In this document: positions 38,901-46,632 of the stretch, piece after piece
Position numbering within the stretch: position 1 is the stretch's first letter
Layout of the letters: each line of letters starts with the position of its first letter
DNA from: a virus
IMG/VR virus record: IMGVR_UViG_3300025085_000016
Span: 1 to 63,415 of that record
Length of the DNA stretch: 63,415 nt
Reading direction: 5' to 3' (one strand)
Notes under the pieces: generated by a model
Seen by the model: only the letters and a program-made list of their open reading frames with translations
What the model was told of the DNA's origin: nothing
The model's database searches: none
Position numbers and translations under genes: made by a program

Positions 38901-41900
38901 GTTCAAACCTGATTATTCCCTCGCCAAACAGATTGGCGTAATGCTGCTTCCTTGCAGCACTCCTGTAAGTTTCAGCAAGAGTCTCCAAGGTGGGCATGTT
39001 GACCCAGTTCATGTTAGCCTGCCTGTCATAACGGCCCTCTGCATCGTACTCCAGTCTGTACTCCGTGCCTTTGGGCCTGCGCTTCCGCTCAAACATCCTT
39101 TCAGTCTCAGCAACCTCTCGGTTTCTGTTGACGTTTGATTGATATTCTTTGTTCTCCTTTTCGGCCTTATTCTTTGCTCTTCTTGCTCTTGATTGAAGAT
39201 CTTTCTTTGCACCACGATCAATCTTCTCCTTCTCAGCCACATCCCTCATGTGTGTAATGGCTTTTTCTATGTCTCCCATGCTGTTGTAGGCTTCGTCTCC
39301 CAGCGTTTTCCGGTCAGGTGACAGCCGAATGTCAATTTTCATCTCCGTATACAACTGCCTAAGATCAGCGTAGATGTCGTCGCCTTGCAGAGCTTTTGCC
39401 TGCGTCCATATTCCGCTGTTTCTAAGGCTAGAAACTTCTTCCTCAGGGATATTGTCTAGGCCATGCTTGTCAATAAGGTCGAACACCTCTCTTGCGTACT
39501 GAGCTACGTTCGCAAACGATTCTTGAGCTTGTTGAGTGCTTCTGTTAGACGCAGCTCTTGGGTTGCCAACCGACCTTGCAAGACTCCTGTTGGACCGCTC
39601 CATCTTCTCAGCAAGCTCCTTGTCTGAATCCAACACAGAGCCAGCTAAAATATCCCTAGCCTTTTGATGCTGCCTCGTCATCTTGGTGGGGCTTTCTATG
39701 AGTTTTTTCGCGACACCTCTAGCTGCTTCCTCCCACTTGCTCCAGTTACCATCAAGCCTGTCTTTCATCTCTTTAGCAATGTCATTGCCGGTCCAATAAT
39801 TTTTTGACCGATGCGTCATAGGTACGCCAGCGTCCTGAGCCGCCGCTTTTAGAGCTTGAGTCTTGTTTATTTTCTTTTGGTTTGGCCCCTCTCTGTCTGG
39901 CACTCGCAAACTTCCGTTCTCATCTTTAACGAGCTTATTGCTAAGCACACTAGGGTATGGAGAACTATCCTTTGCACCCTTACCTGCCTTTTTCTTTTGA
40001 CCAGATGCACCGTCAACGACTCCGGCCTTCGCAGGCGACCCTGCCGACTCTGCTGCTTTTTGATTCTTAGCGAACCGCTCCCTAGCTTCCTTATAAAGCT
40101 GAGGATGTTCTGACATGAGAGCTTTGTTGATATAGCCAACAAGCATCCTGTCTTCTTTTGAACTTGATTTATTAAGCCTAGCAAGTGCTGGAGTTATTTT
40201 CTCTAAAGATTCTGACGTAGCGTTCTGGATGTCTTGCAAAAACTCAGTAACACTTGCTCTGTCAGAGTCAGATGCTTTGACAGCCTTGGATGCACCGTCA
40301 ACCACTCCGGCCTTCGCAGTCTTACTTTGTTGTGCAGGCTGACGCTTCGGAGACTTGCTACTTGTCGATGCCGATGCTGCCTTTTGCTTTCGAGCGAATC
40401 GCTCTTGAGCCTCTTGATAAAGGTGAGGACGTTGTGTCTGTAGAGCCTGCTTAATAATGCGAACAAGCTGAACGTCTTCTGCTGAAGTTGATTTGGAAAG
40501 TCTAGAAAGTGAAGGAGTCACATCTTCCAGAGCTTTTGACGTAGCGTTCTGGATGTCTTTCAGGAACTCAATAGCACTTGCTTTGTCAGCCTCAGATGCA
40601 CCGCCTTCCGTGAACCTTACCTTGGATTTCTCTGAAGCGGGGGTAGACTCAGGACGAGCAGCCTGTGAACCAGAGGGAGGAGTTCCTTCAGGTGGAGGCG
40701 ATCCTCCACCATCGCCATCAAAGTCAGTAGGATCGTCGGGATTCGGTTCGTCTGGGTTCGGCGGCTCTCTGCCACTTTCGTCAGACTTTCGACCAGCAGT
40801 AACTTCCTCAAACTCACGGTCAGGACTAAGGTTGTCGCCTACTCCTCCGGGGTTTGGCCGCAACCTTGGATCTGTCGTTGCGAATCCATCTAAACCTCGC
40901 TGATCTATGATGTCAACTTTGCGCAAGAATCTTAGGTTGTCGATGAATATGTCACCAGTTGAGTTCATCGCTCTATCAATAGCTTCGCCGTCACCGCCCT
41001 CGTCAAAGACAGCCTTAGCCCTGCCCCTTAGACGTTCAACCCCTTCGCCCATCGTGAGCTGAGATTGATTTCTCAAAAACTCTCGTAGCCCCCTCCCCTT
41101 TGCAGCAGCCTCATAGAGACTGTCCACGCTGCGCATTGCTGCTTCAGCAGGGTTCACACTGTAAAATCCATCACCGCGAAGTGGCATAGAAGGTGGTCGA
41201 GAAGTTACTTCATCAAATAATCCCTTGACATTTTCTTCCTTCATAGCCGATGTTTCATTGGCATACTTCGTCTTGAAGTTCTTGTAAATCTCTTCAGATT
41301 GCTCCTTCCACTGATCTGCTGTAAACCTTTCCTTTATGCCAGCAAACCCACCCATCTCTTCTGTTTCTCTTGAGATCCTCTGAAGAGAAGCAGTGCCACC
41401 GACAATGTTCCTGCGTGTGGGCGATCTTGGAATTGCAAACTCTGTTCTTGGATCGTTTGCTCTAGCACCGCGAGATCGCCTTGCTGCATTGCCAGTATCA
41501 AGCAAGAGGGGAATCCGGCTTGCGTATCCAGCAAATTCGTCTTGGTACTCAGCCAAGTCAATGCCTGTCCTCTGAGCAACAAGCAGGCTTTCTTTAAGTG
41601 TGCCTTTAACATCGTCAAGAGCGTCAAGCATTCCCGAAGCATCCATCTCCCTGAACAATTCGTCGTTCTGGATCAGGTCTTTCTTCCACGCAGCAAGCTT
41701 AGATGGGTCAGCGTAAGTTCTTTTTAATTCGTTCTTGCTCCCAGCCGTGTCGATGTTCAGATAATTCTGGTAAGCACCAACGTCTTTCGATCTCAGATCG
41801 GCTTCATTCTTGTAAAGACTCGAACTGGAGCTTCCGTCATCGAAAGTTTTTTCAATGTAAATAGAGCCATCGTTTTGCTTTTTGATTGTCTCTTTAATTC

Positions 41901-43134
41901 TAGGGACACCAATGTCCTCCATGTACTCATATGCCCGATCAGAAATGTCGTTGACTTTCTTGTTGGCTACAGCATCGTCGGTGTAGTTCAACATCCCTGA
42001 GTCAAGCATAGAAGCATTCGCATCATAAAGCTTTCCCCGTGCGGCAGCTTGTGCCTCAAGCAACGTGTTAGACAACTCAAGAGCTGCTTTCTGGGCTTCA
42101 GGGGTTTTTGCGTTCCTAACAGCTTTGCTGAAGATAGGAGCTGCTTTCATTATAGGAGAGAACTTGCCGAACCTCGTCGCCTCTCCCAGCTTGTCCATAG
42201 CTCTGGCGTAGGATCTCGCCTTGTCTCCGCGAAGGAAAGACATTTGCGTAGACTTCAGGCCGGGTAGCTGCCATGTAAAGTATGCGTCCTGAAGTGTTGC
42301 CTGACGCATCTTGTTTGCAGCATCAGCAGTAAACTCTTCTCCCATCTGTTTCGATAACTGCTCGTTTAGCTGGGCATCCTTAATTTTCTTGGAATACTTT
42401 GTACCTGACTTCACAACATCATCGGCACTGACAGTCAACGCAGCTTCACGTTTGCCCATCTTTCTGCCGGTCTTCTCGAAAGCCGCATCAGTAAGACGCT
42501 TGTTGAGAGCAAACATTGAGTCGTCAACAAGCCCAATCCTTCCGGCTGCTTTCATACCCGTCTTTCCGCCAGCCTTTAGACCAGCAGACAGACCTCCGCT
42601 CAGGTAAGTGAGAGGATCAAGCAAAACCTCAACACCAAGCCCACCAGCAAAGCGACCAATGCTGGTCAGCATCCCTCTATCTTCACTTGAGCCATCGTCA
42701 TACAGCCCATACTTCTCAAGAAGCTGCTCCCCAGTGGTCCTGTTCTCTGCGCTCGCTGGACTAAGTAGCTGGTCGAGAGGGTTCTCTAATGCAAAAACAT
42801 CCCTCACCATGCTGCCCGGCAAGTCTAGGACGTTAGCCAATCCACCAACTGCACCAAGGGCAGGCTGAGTAATCTTTGTAGCCGCCGATAAAACCGAACT
42901 GTCGGTTGGCTCTGGCATTGCCGGAACACCCTGCGCAGGTGCTTGCATTGCTGGCTGAACAGGTGCTTGAGGCTGAAGCCTGCTGTATGAACTTCCGAAT
43001 GGCTTGGGAGGTCTTGGCAACTGTGCGCCAGACACTCTCTGAAAAGACTGCCTGCGTTGCTGGTCGTCCTGTCTGTTACTAAGAGAGCCAGCCGCCCTTG
43101 CTCCGGGGAGGAGCAAATCGTAAGAAGAAACCAT
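32941..43134 (-). CDS. Giant polyvalent internal virion protein, 3397 aa
   Basis: This single 10.2 kb gene is a large polyvalent protein of the kind thought to enter the cell with phage DNA. Visible parts in order: a proline/acidic linker near residues 790-830; two tandem modules of about 90 residues (IEFLKDIQNATSKALEDVTP; VTEFLQDIQNATSESLEKIT) at about 845-1040; a polyvalent-type ELQSDMIQDE/ATWKLHGLKSAAHLA domain at 2200-2400; a zincin-like HEMGH near 2613; and a C-terminal LFPFYSFSKGM segment near 3120. Palindrome copy 4 encodes STQVD near 2842. Confidence 0.8.
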   Translation of the reverse strand: MVSSYDLLLPGARAAGSLSNRQDDQQRRQSFQRVSGAQLPRPPKPFGSSYSRLQPQAPVQPAMQAPAQGVPAMPEPTDSSVLSAATKITQPALGAVGGLANVLDLPGSMVRDVFALENPLDQLLSPASAENRTTGEQLLEKYGLYDDGSSEDRGMLTSIGRFAGGLGVEVLLDPLTYLSGGLSAGLKAGGKTGMKAAGRIGLVDDSMFALNKRLTDAAFEKTGRKMGKREAALTVSADDVVKSGTKYSKKIKDAQLNEQLSKQMGEEFTADAANKMRQATLQDAYFTWQLPGLKSTQMSFLRGDKARSYARAMDKLGEATRFGKFSPIMKAAPIFSKAVRNAKTPEAQKAALELSNTLLEAQAAARGKLYDANASMLDSGMLNYTDDAVANKKVNDISDRAYEYMEDIGVPRIKETIKKQNDGSIYIEKTFDDGSSSSSLYKNEADLRSKDVGAYQNYLNIDTAGSKNELKRTYADPSKLAAWKKDLIQNDELFREMDASGMLDALDDVKGTLKESLLVAQRTGIDLAEYQDEFAGYASRIPLLLDTGNAARRSRGARANDPRTEFAIPRSPTRRNIVGGTASLQRISRETEEMGGFAGIKERFTADQWKEQSEEIYKNFKTKYANETSAMKEENVKGLFDEVTSRPPSMPLRGDGFYSVNPAEAAMRSVDSLYEAAAKGRGLREFLRNQSQLTMGEGVERLRGRAKAVFDEGGDGEAIDRAMNSTGDIFIDNLRFLRKVDIIDQRGLDGFATTDPRLRPNPGGVGDNLSPDREFEEVTAGRKSDESGREPPNPDEPNPDDPTDFDGDGGGSPPPEGTPPSGSQAARPESTPASEKSKVRFTEGGASEADKASAIEFLKDIQNATSKALEDVTPSLSRLSKSTSAEDVQLVRIIKQALQTQRPHLYQEAQERFARKQKAASASTSSKSPKRQPAQQSKTAKAGVVDGASKAVKASDSDRASVTEFLQDIQNATSESLEKITPALARLNKSSSKEDRMLVGYINKALMSEHPQLYKEARERFAKNQKAAESAGSPAKAGVVDGASGQKKKAGKGAKDSSPYPSVLSNKLVKDENGSLRVPDREGPNQKKINKTQALKAAAQDAGVPMTHRSKNYWTGNDIAKEMKDRLDGNWSKWEEAARGVAKKLIESPTKMTRQHQKARDILAGSVLDSDKELAEKMERSNRSLARSVGNPRAASNRSTQQAQESFANVAQYAREVFDLIDKHGLDNIPEEEVSSLRNSGIWTQAKALQGDDIYADLRQLYTEMKIDIRLSPDRKTLGDEAYNSMGDIEKAITHMRDVAEKEKIDRGAKKDLQSRARRAKNKAEKENKEYQSNVNRNREVAETERMFERKRRPKGTEYRLEYDAEGRYDRQANMNWVNMPTLETLAETYRSAARKQHYANLFGEGIIRFEHSVPRRGEQEGVAYLLPILNKRIEKILAGEIDRGKDVATIKSDRFKAKLAEVNKRASLQPADKQWINKALGKTGFYLRDAGMSAQTKTLARNVFRDENPPEWLSRAATNLRENKYAEVPEDIAGFVYQNYDRINGRFEKLLDGIPSVKRRADGTGTEVPQPIAKELAKKPVQAKRELYSTEGGGTASMGLFTDPKLLEANDAFESTFRRGFSQTEEDLSQRVVVDDQAIIRSLGDDMQVNGKEVTFSEVHMAREAEPELFEDEMARRLDEASSEELAGSGFELDEFDPDYIPESVMRELPEEAKAAAKKKVEEAQKAASAREAAKPKGKAGSGLKSFVNKDKGRLDQSVDLGSDKPVGRDIYNYTAAAGQIGAAKMSLLATHLDVGLGRYDSILQTPSQDVAALVQELKQPHQSYEDFFNADIPQMQRIKLALAENNYLDTIRMAARQQDASIRSANITPLTQTSDSSIRQSLEGLGVSVPEGVALNTAEGYDILMSTAKDLAAQGNRGSADIVASIANPLSDVDGFTLGSRYMEDYMSPVAVVETAQRLAGENYLRGSGFPDLESLISSEPQVFSHAVDDLQDWMSSFPSSGLDYGSRVDQRSVFYQMADEEFYTDAFLAEGYIDIPMSTRAGRFLDQLDMADDQPLHQQQLKWLTNPANVNKDEDTVLGVSRFIAEKQGRGEAVTAGEVRDLIRKNKPQVQIVNLGLTGRQQYADYATDAGNKSSYTEILIRLGKEDYFSPDNPLESDRFFKSAHFLDDQGIDDVLNQETLKSERPFSRDILMHLRLNDYTSTEGKKFLLVQELQSDMIQDERKFLTANKNLIKMGLTEEEVEGTVNRLLNITRKETNEFGEEPSAFDDILENRRLMNSEDEVLDEALGLVLDRRREAGVQSTNTEIREIAAASASYLRTVKKRILDQTGKGRYTDGSIGPGGMPEMPFIPTRATWKLHGLKSAAHLASEQGYDGIAVLNGSDIAKAVGGDPDAIGMHQKDAIGQLEKHFKKSREEGGLGGGQKFSASTGHAFPERVDADNLKLDLYQWDENQFGEEEKVFMAGVLPLSDFRPVTMNSPEKVWIKENLELDYFEVFVDAEHRGAFKVMSDAKKAAAEIMNDALPADKYSSAKKYSYETTEFLFDDVTRANAVDNVFYQGTPVNGGAKASILFPVKDPKGIRSGDIDLPEDWMKSQYKTLIVAYKQADQHSFVHEMGHLLRMSLRQIEPAYLDRVERTLGIKNGNWTAQITDPATGTLRSGEEVFADAFMQWNRDGGKQVDDGWEGMWNKFKDFIVSTYRGVIRGSDIERKMRPEMHQFFDDLVGEQKYTSYKTRTLMDALDEMKYTSVRALNAMQDEIGTDDLMEAERLVLRSRLEKERFAVVADLERSGVKDAEGRVRTVDDSIDELVSKMESLNSSGKKIPAKMTVGTGNSKMEVSTQVDIKEKLAQFRMDEDVMSDVTRVYQLSNELTKDNAFKSMADWYDSYTNMFKSNVTTVWPSFHFRNLTSGAIQNALNDIFDPTQPGLRKYLRPYKDAATVMVGDSIEGLEAIPSLSSLTAEEATGELRKLAFRHGVFDSPGQHREIYGVGGAVQEAIPGSIKQEGNTLREKMMSFMKSGSQSADVRIPKDKRLSSFDSFKPWKVAGGDGSIDRFGPARVGRQAGDLVEGSHRLGGFIALLKQGYDPAEAAKRIRLLHVDYSDLSSAERTVIRRLFPFYSFSKGMSKYLANEIYTKPGGKVSNTLRAANRSRSDDVTTPDYIAQGVSVPLGADEDGSRNFITGLGLMHESVLPLADATANVLSSGSIQKPMFEVGGMLNPAPKFMLETMFNRSLFQEDPRGGRLLDDMDPPLGRTLNNVASGLGFSDSNEPVGTPKILESVLSNSPISKFVSTAKQITDTRKSLPTKALNTLTGFKVSKVSPQAQDQILRERSSLLMSELGGRTFERDYIPEEALESLNPEQRAMADSLKKASALLADRAKQRKAIREMQQAQENN
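34599..34616. repeat. Dispersed palindrome type 1, copy 4 (in giant gene)
   Basis: TGTCAACTTGAGTTGACA lies in frame in the giant gene and encodes STQVD between KMEV and IKEKLAQ. It is the same 18 bases, orientation and reading frame as the copies in two unrelated genes. Confidence 0.95.
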
Positions 43135-43153
43135 ATTTAATCACTCTGATTGG

Positions 43154-45421
43154 TTAATACTGACTGCCCGGACCACCACCCATGTACCCCTGCCCCATAG
43201 AAGTCATAGGGCTTTTATTGGAACCACCTGAATTTGCTGGATTAGCAATCCCCATGATCCTCATCAGGTCTTCGGTTAGGAGATACTCTTGGGGACCAAA
43301 CTCGTCGAAAATCTCAGTGTTGTTTTGAAGAGCGTTGATTCCAGCGAGGGTGGTCAGCTCAGGGTACATCTCTCGCAATGCTATCTCTCTTTGCTTGTCA
43401 TTTAGATTAGGGTTTTTAATGATTGATCTAACCTGAACCCCCATCAAGTTGCGTTCCGCAGCAGGAACCTGAGAAAACGTCCTTCCATTCATTGACGGAA
43501 CGCCACCCGTGATCCCCCCATCTTCTATCTCTCTGTTAATAGCTTCCTTATCTGGATTAACATTAAGTCCGACTTGCTTGCGAAGAGCATCTGCTGCCCG
43601 ACTGTCGCCTTGTTCGGCCATTAGCCTCAGAGTTTTAGTTCTTTCAGCATCCTGCTTGCGCTGCTCTGCTTGGCGAAGCCTGCTTTCTTGATCCAACTGA
43701 CCTTGAGCCATGCGAGTGGCTTGATTAAGGCTCATATTCGGACCAAAGGTTGCTTGCGTTCCGACACTCATCGGACCTGCAATCCCACCACCCGGTGCTA
43801 CAGTGACTCCACCAGTCCTTCCGTAATTCATTAGCTGCGCCCTACGCATTCGCATCTTGCGCTGGTCAGACATGTTCTCTAAGGTCGGCCCTTCGGCCAA
43901 CCTTTCTCGGTACTCATTGAACTTACCGTAGTCTGTCATCTCTCCCGTGTGAGGATCGGTGTATGTCTCCCCAGAAAGCCTCGCTGCTTTTCTGGCTGCA
44001 AGGTTTCCATCAAGCCCTTGGTTTAGTTGCTTTCGGTAATCCCTGCCCGCTGCGCTATTCAGCTCTCTGCCGGTGTTGACAAACGCCTTTACATCGCTTG
44101 TAACATCAGGCCCGTAATGATGCTGGAAAATTTCTGATTCTACTTCATTTTGGGTCGAAGCCATTGGCCTAGCATTCGCAGCACTGACCCTATCGGCATC
44201 ACGCTGCCTAAGACGGTCAAACGTGCTGCCATCACCCATTCCTCCCGGCTGCATTGACGACCTGTTTCGTTCACTGCGAGATGGAAGCCCAGAAATAAAC
44301 GACTCGTTTACTCTTGGCGACATGGGAACCCTACCTGTCTGCTCATACGGCATCATCTCATTTGGCAGCACGGGTCTTTGCATGTAACTGTTCGTTCGGT
44401 CAATGAAGTTGGGCTGCACGGGAAGGAAAGAAGTTGATGGCGAAGTCCTGCCTGTAGCTGCTTGCTCTAAAGGCTCAGGAACCATCGGAAAATTACTTGG
44501 ACTTTCTGGTTCGGTGGCAAACTCAGTTGCTAGTGGATCAAGACTTGGCGGCGCGGGTTGTCTAGATCGCGGCACGGGCCGAGGAGATTGCTCAGCAATG
44601 TTGGCAAGCAGGCCCGAAGACTCAACCGTAGGCACGGGGTTCAGAGTGTCCATTGTGTCTCTGCGTTGACGCTCCCTTCGCAGGAACTTGCCCGTTTCGG
44701 TAACAGGAAAGTTTTGGTGTGAGCCGGAGTTTGGATATGGCGTGAAGGCAGCAGAAGGCAGTACGATGTCATCTAATCCAGCGCTGTAGACGCCTCCTTC
44801 ACTGGCTGATGATGGAATCCCGAACGAACCGTAGCCCTCTGCTGTAAAGCCGCCCGGATTTGGGTCGAAGCCATCCATCTTTAACGGACCGCCGGGCGTA
44901 TAGGGTTCTCCAAACCCGTCAAGTTTCTGGCCGGGCTGTAACGCCGGTCGCTGTGTTGACGGCGTTGCTGGAACCGCCTTGTCGTAAGATCCTTCTTCAA
45001 GACGAGGTGGGAAAATCGGCTTATCCAGCAACTTCTCTACAGGCCCAAGTGCCGCGCCTGTTTTTTTTGCGGCCTGTATTTCTTCGAGAGGAGTGCCTAG
45101 GTACTTGAACGCATCTTTGGCTGTGTCAGAAAAGCGTGTGCCAAGGACTGTACCCTTATTGTTCTCATCTAAAGCGTTTCGCCTGTTCCTGTTGTTTATA
45201 GACTGCTGCCTTCGAGTCTCTGCTTGCCTTGCAAAGTATTGCTCAGCCTTGGTAGGGGCGCTCTTGGGGGCAGGCTTTGGGGCAGCGCTGAAACCCTGCC
45301 CTGTACTAGGCTTTGCCATTCGCGCTGCCCTGTCCCTCTTTGCCTTCTCCTCCTGCTCTTTTGGAGACAGCACAGGAACAGGAAACCCTCTTCGGGGCAT
45401 TTTATATAGGGGAGGCTGCAT
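43154..45421 (-). CDS. Large Q/R/P-rich virion-type protein, 755 aa
   Basis: The N-terminal 400 residues are proline-, serine- and arginine-rich with low complexity. The C-terminal third is helical with glutamine/arginine blocks (QATRMAQGQLDQESRLRQAE, KQDAERTKTLRLMAEQGDSR). It ends in a glycine-rich tail. ATG at 45421 has AGGA at suitable spacing. It lies between the giant protein and tail genes and is probably an internal or tail-associated structural protein. No enzymatic motif is seen. Confidence 0.7.
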   Translation of the reverse strand: MQPPLYKMPRRGFPVPVLSPKEQEEKAKRDRAARMAKPSTGQGFSAAPKPAPKSAPTKAEQYFARQAETRRQQSINNRNRRNALDENNKGTVLGTRFSDTAKDAFKYLGTPLEEIQAAKKTGAALGPVEKLLDKPIFPPRLEEGSYDKAVPATPSTQRPALQPGQKLDGFGEPYTPGGPLKMDGFDPNPGGFTAEGYGSFGIPSSASEGGVYSAGLDDIVLPSAAFTPYPNSGSHQNFPVTETGKFLRRERQRRDTMDTLNPVPTVESSGLLANIAEQSPRPVPRSRQPAPPSLDPLATEFATEPESPSNFPMVPEPLEQAATGRTSPSTSFLPVQPNFIDRTNSYMQRPVLPNEMMPYEQTGRVPMSPRVNESFISGLPSRSERNRSSMQPGGMGDGSTFDRLRQRDADRVSAANARPMASTQNEVESEIFQHHYGPDVTSDVKAFVNTGRELNSAAGRDYRKQLNQGLDGNLAARKAARLSGETYTDPHTGEMTDYGKFNEYRERLAEGPTLENMSDQRKMRMRRAQLMNYGRTGGVTVAPGGGIAGPMSVGTQATFGPNMSLNQATRMAQGQLDQESRLRQAEQRKQDAERTKTLRLMAEQGDSRAADALRKQVGLNVNPDKEAINREIEDGGITGGVPSMNGRTFSQVPAAERNLMGVQVRSIIKNPNLNDKQREIALREMYPELTTLAGINALQNNTEIFDEFGPQEYLLTEDLMRIMGIANPANSGGSNKSPMTSMGQGYMGGGPGSQY

Positions 45422-45469
45422 GTTTCCATCCTTGAAAGAGTTAGTCCATCATTTTACCGGACTTGTGTT

Positions 45470-45922
45470 CTATTCCGTAAGTTTTGCTTTTTGCTCCATT
45501 TTGATTGCAAGTTTCAGCATTCTCTCAGCCGCTTTCCTTCGCAGGACTAGCGGAACAACAGTAGCAACCTTCCCCATCTTGTCGCTTTGACCAACCAAAT
45601 GAGAGATGATGTATTCAGACTCTTGCTCGCACTTATCGATGCCCCACATGTTCATCTTCTTTTCAAGGTCGCTGCACCCGCACGTTGATTTTGGAACTTT
45701 GCTTCTTAGTACCGCTGGTACTTTCCGCTCGATCAGATTCTTCAACTGCGATCCGACTGTACTTTGCCCTCGCAAAGCTGACTCGATCTCTGTTCGATGA
45801 TTGGTAAACCATTGGCGTGTTTCTGGCGGACAAGTGGACCACGGGCTTACCGCGAGCCTATTGCGATGACGGTCGATGCGAGGATGGTATCCCATCTCTT
45901 TGATCTGTTGCAGTATTTTCAT
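45470..45922 (-). CDS. Two-domain hypothetical protein joined by palindrome linker, 150 aa
   Basis: The N-terminal domain (MKILQQIKEMGYHPRIDRHR, then SPWSTCPPETRQWFTNHR) and the C-terminal domain (CGCSDLEKKMNMWGIDKCEQ) each resemble separate small phage/bacterial domains. They are joined by a linker containing KVPAVLRSK, encoded at palindrome type 2 (45708-45722). Stop and start junctions indicate coupling with the upstream gene. The function is unknown. Confidence 0.65.
   Translation of the reverse strand: MKILQQIKEMGYHPRIDRHRNRLAVSPWSTCPPETRQWFTNHRTEIESALRGQSTVGSQLKNLIERKVPAVLRSKVPKSTCGCSDLEKKMNMWGIDKCEQESEYIISHLVGQSDKMGKVATVVPLVLRRKAAERMLKLAIKMEQKAKLTE
45708..45722. repeat. Dispersed palindrome type 2, copy 1 (in coding linker)
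   Basis: The plus strand reads AGTACCGCTGGTACT: 6-base arms around GCT. It lies in frame in the linker of the gene at 45470-45922 and encodes VPAVL on the minus strand. The same 15-mer is at 63070-63084. Confidence 0.93.
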
Positions 45923-46632
45923 GGGTAGCCTGAATCTCCGCCATCGTAGCCATCGTCGTAGCCACCTCCACCACCGGGATCGCCTCCACCACCGGGGTCA
46001 CCTCCGCCACCGGGATCGCCTCCACCACCGGGATCGCCTCCACCACCGGGGTCACCTCCGCCACCATCGTCGCCACCCCCGCCATCGTCGCCCCCATCTT
46101 CGCCACAAACATCGCACTCTGTGATTGGCACATTGTCTGCGTTCGCTAGAACTCCGCTTACCACACCTTGGAAGCTGCCTCCTGCTGCATCACCGCAGGT
46201 TCCATCCCCGTCAAAGTCGTCACACCCTCCACCAATTTTGACGGGGCCGGTTGGGAATGTTAGGCCGTCACATGGTTGTATGACCAAGACATAAAAGGGA
46301 TCGGAGCAGTGATCGCAGTCTATCGTTAGAGTCACTGTCGCAGTGGTATTGCAAGTCTGTCCTGTGATCTGGCTTTCAACTTCCAGCTCCAAGTTAAATA
46401 CGACATCGCAAGTGCCACCATACGCCAAGGTGCAAGAAGTAATTCTGTACTCCCATTGGCCTGCCGAAGCAAAGTACATATTTGGAGGTGCGCCAAAACC
46501 GTTCGTTATGCACTCATCACCAGTGAAGCCTTCGCAGCAGCATGGGACATCATCGCAGCAGCATCGTTCGTGGGTTGCGAACCCTCCGTTCTTGAACAGA
46601 AACTTGCCGTTGTATCTGTATAGACTAACCAC
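45919..46632 (-). CDS. Cysteine-rich protein with glycine/aspartate repeat tail, 237 aa
   Basis: The N-terminus has a dense cysteine cluster (RCCCDDVPCCCEG), then more cysteines spread over about 150 residues. It ends with five tandem GGGGDP units (DNA repeats of 18 bases at about 45963-46080) and a DDGYDGGDSGYP tail. The GTG start at 46632 is uncertain, because the ribosome site is too close. The composition suits a disulfide-stabilised virion surface or fibre protein. No family is recognised. Confidence 0.65.
   Translation of the reverse strand: MVSLYRYNGKFLFKNGGFATHERCCCDDVPCCCEGFTGDECITNGFGAPPNMYFASAGQWEYRITSCTLAYGGTCDVVFNLELEVESQITGQTCNTTATVTLTIDCDHCSDPFYVLVIQPCDGLTFPTGPVKIGGGCDDFDGDGTCGDAAGGSFQGVVSGVLANADNVPITECDVCGEDGGDDGGGGDDGGGGDPGGGGDPGGGGDPGGGGDPGGGGDPGGGGGYDDGYDGGDSGYP

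Noticed and set aside
40000-40600. Possible gene boundary or frameshift inside the giant gene at its repeated modules
   Set aside because: The reading frame is open throughout, the two modules are in frame, and flanking linkers are of the same composition, so it is an internal duplication.
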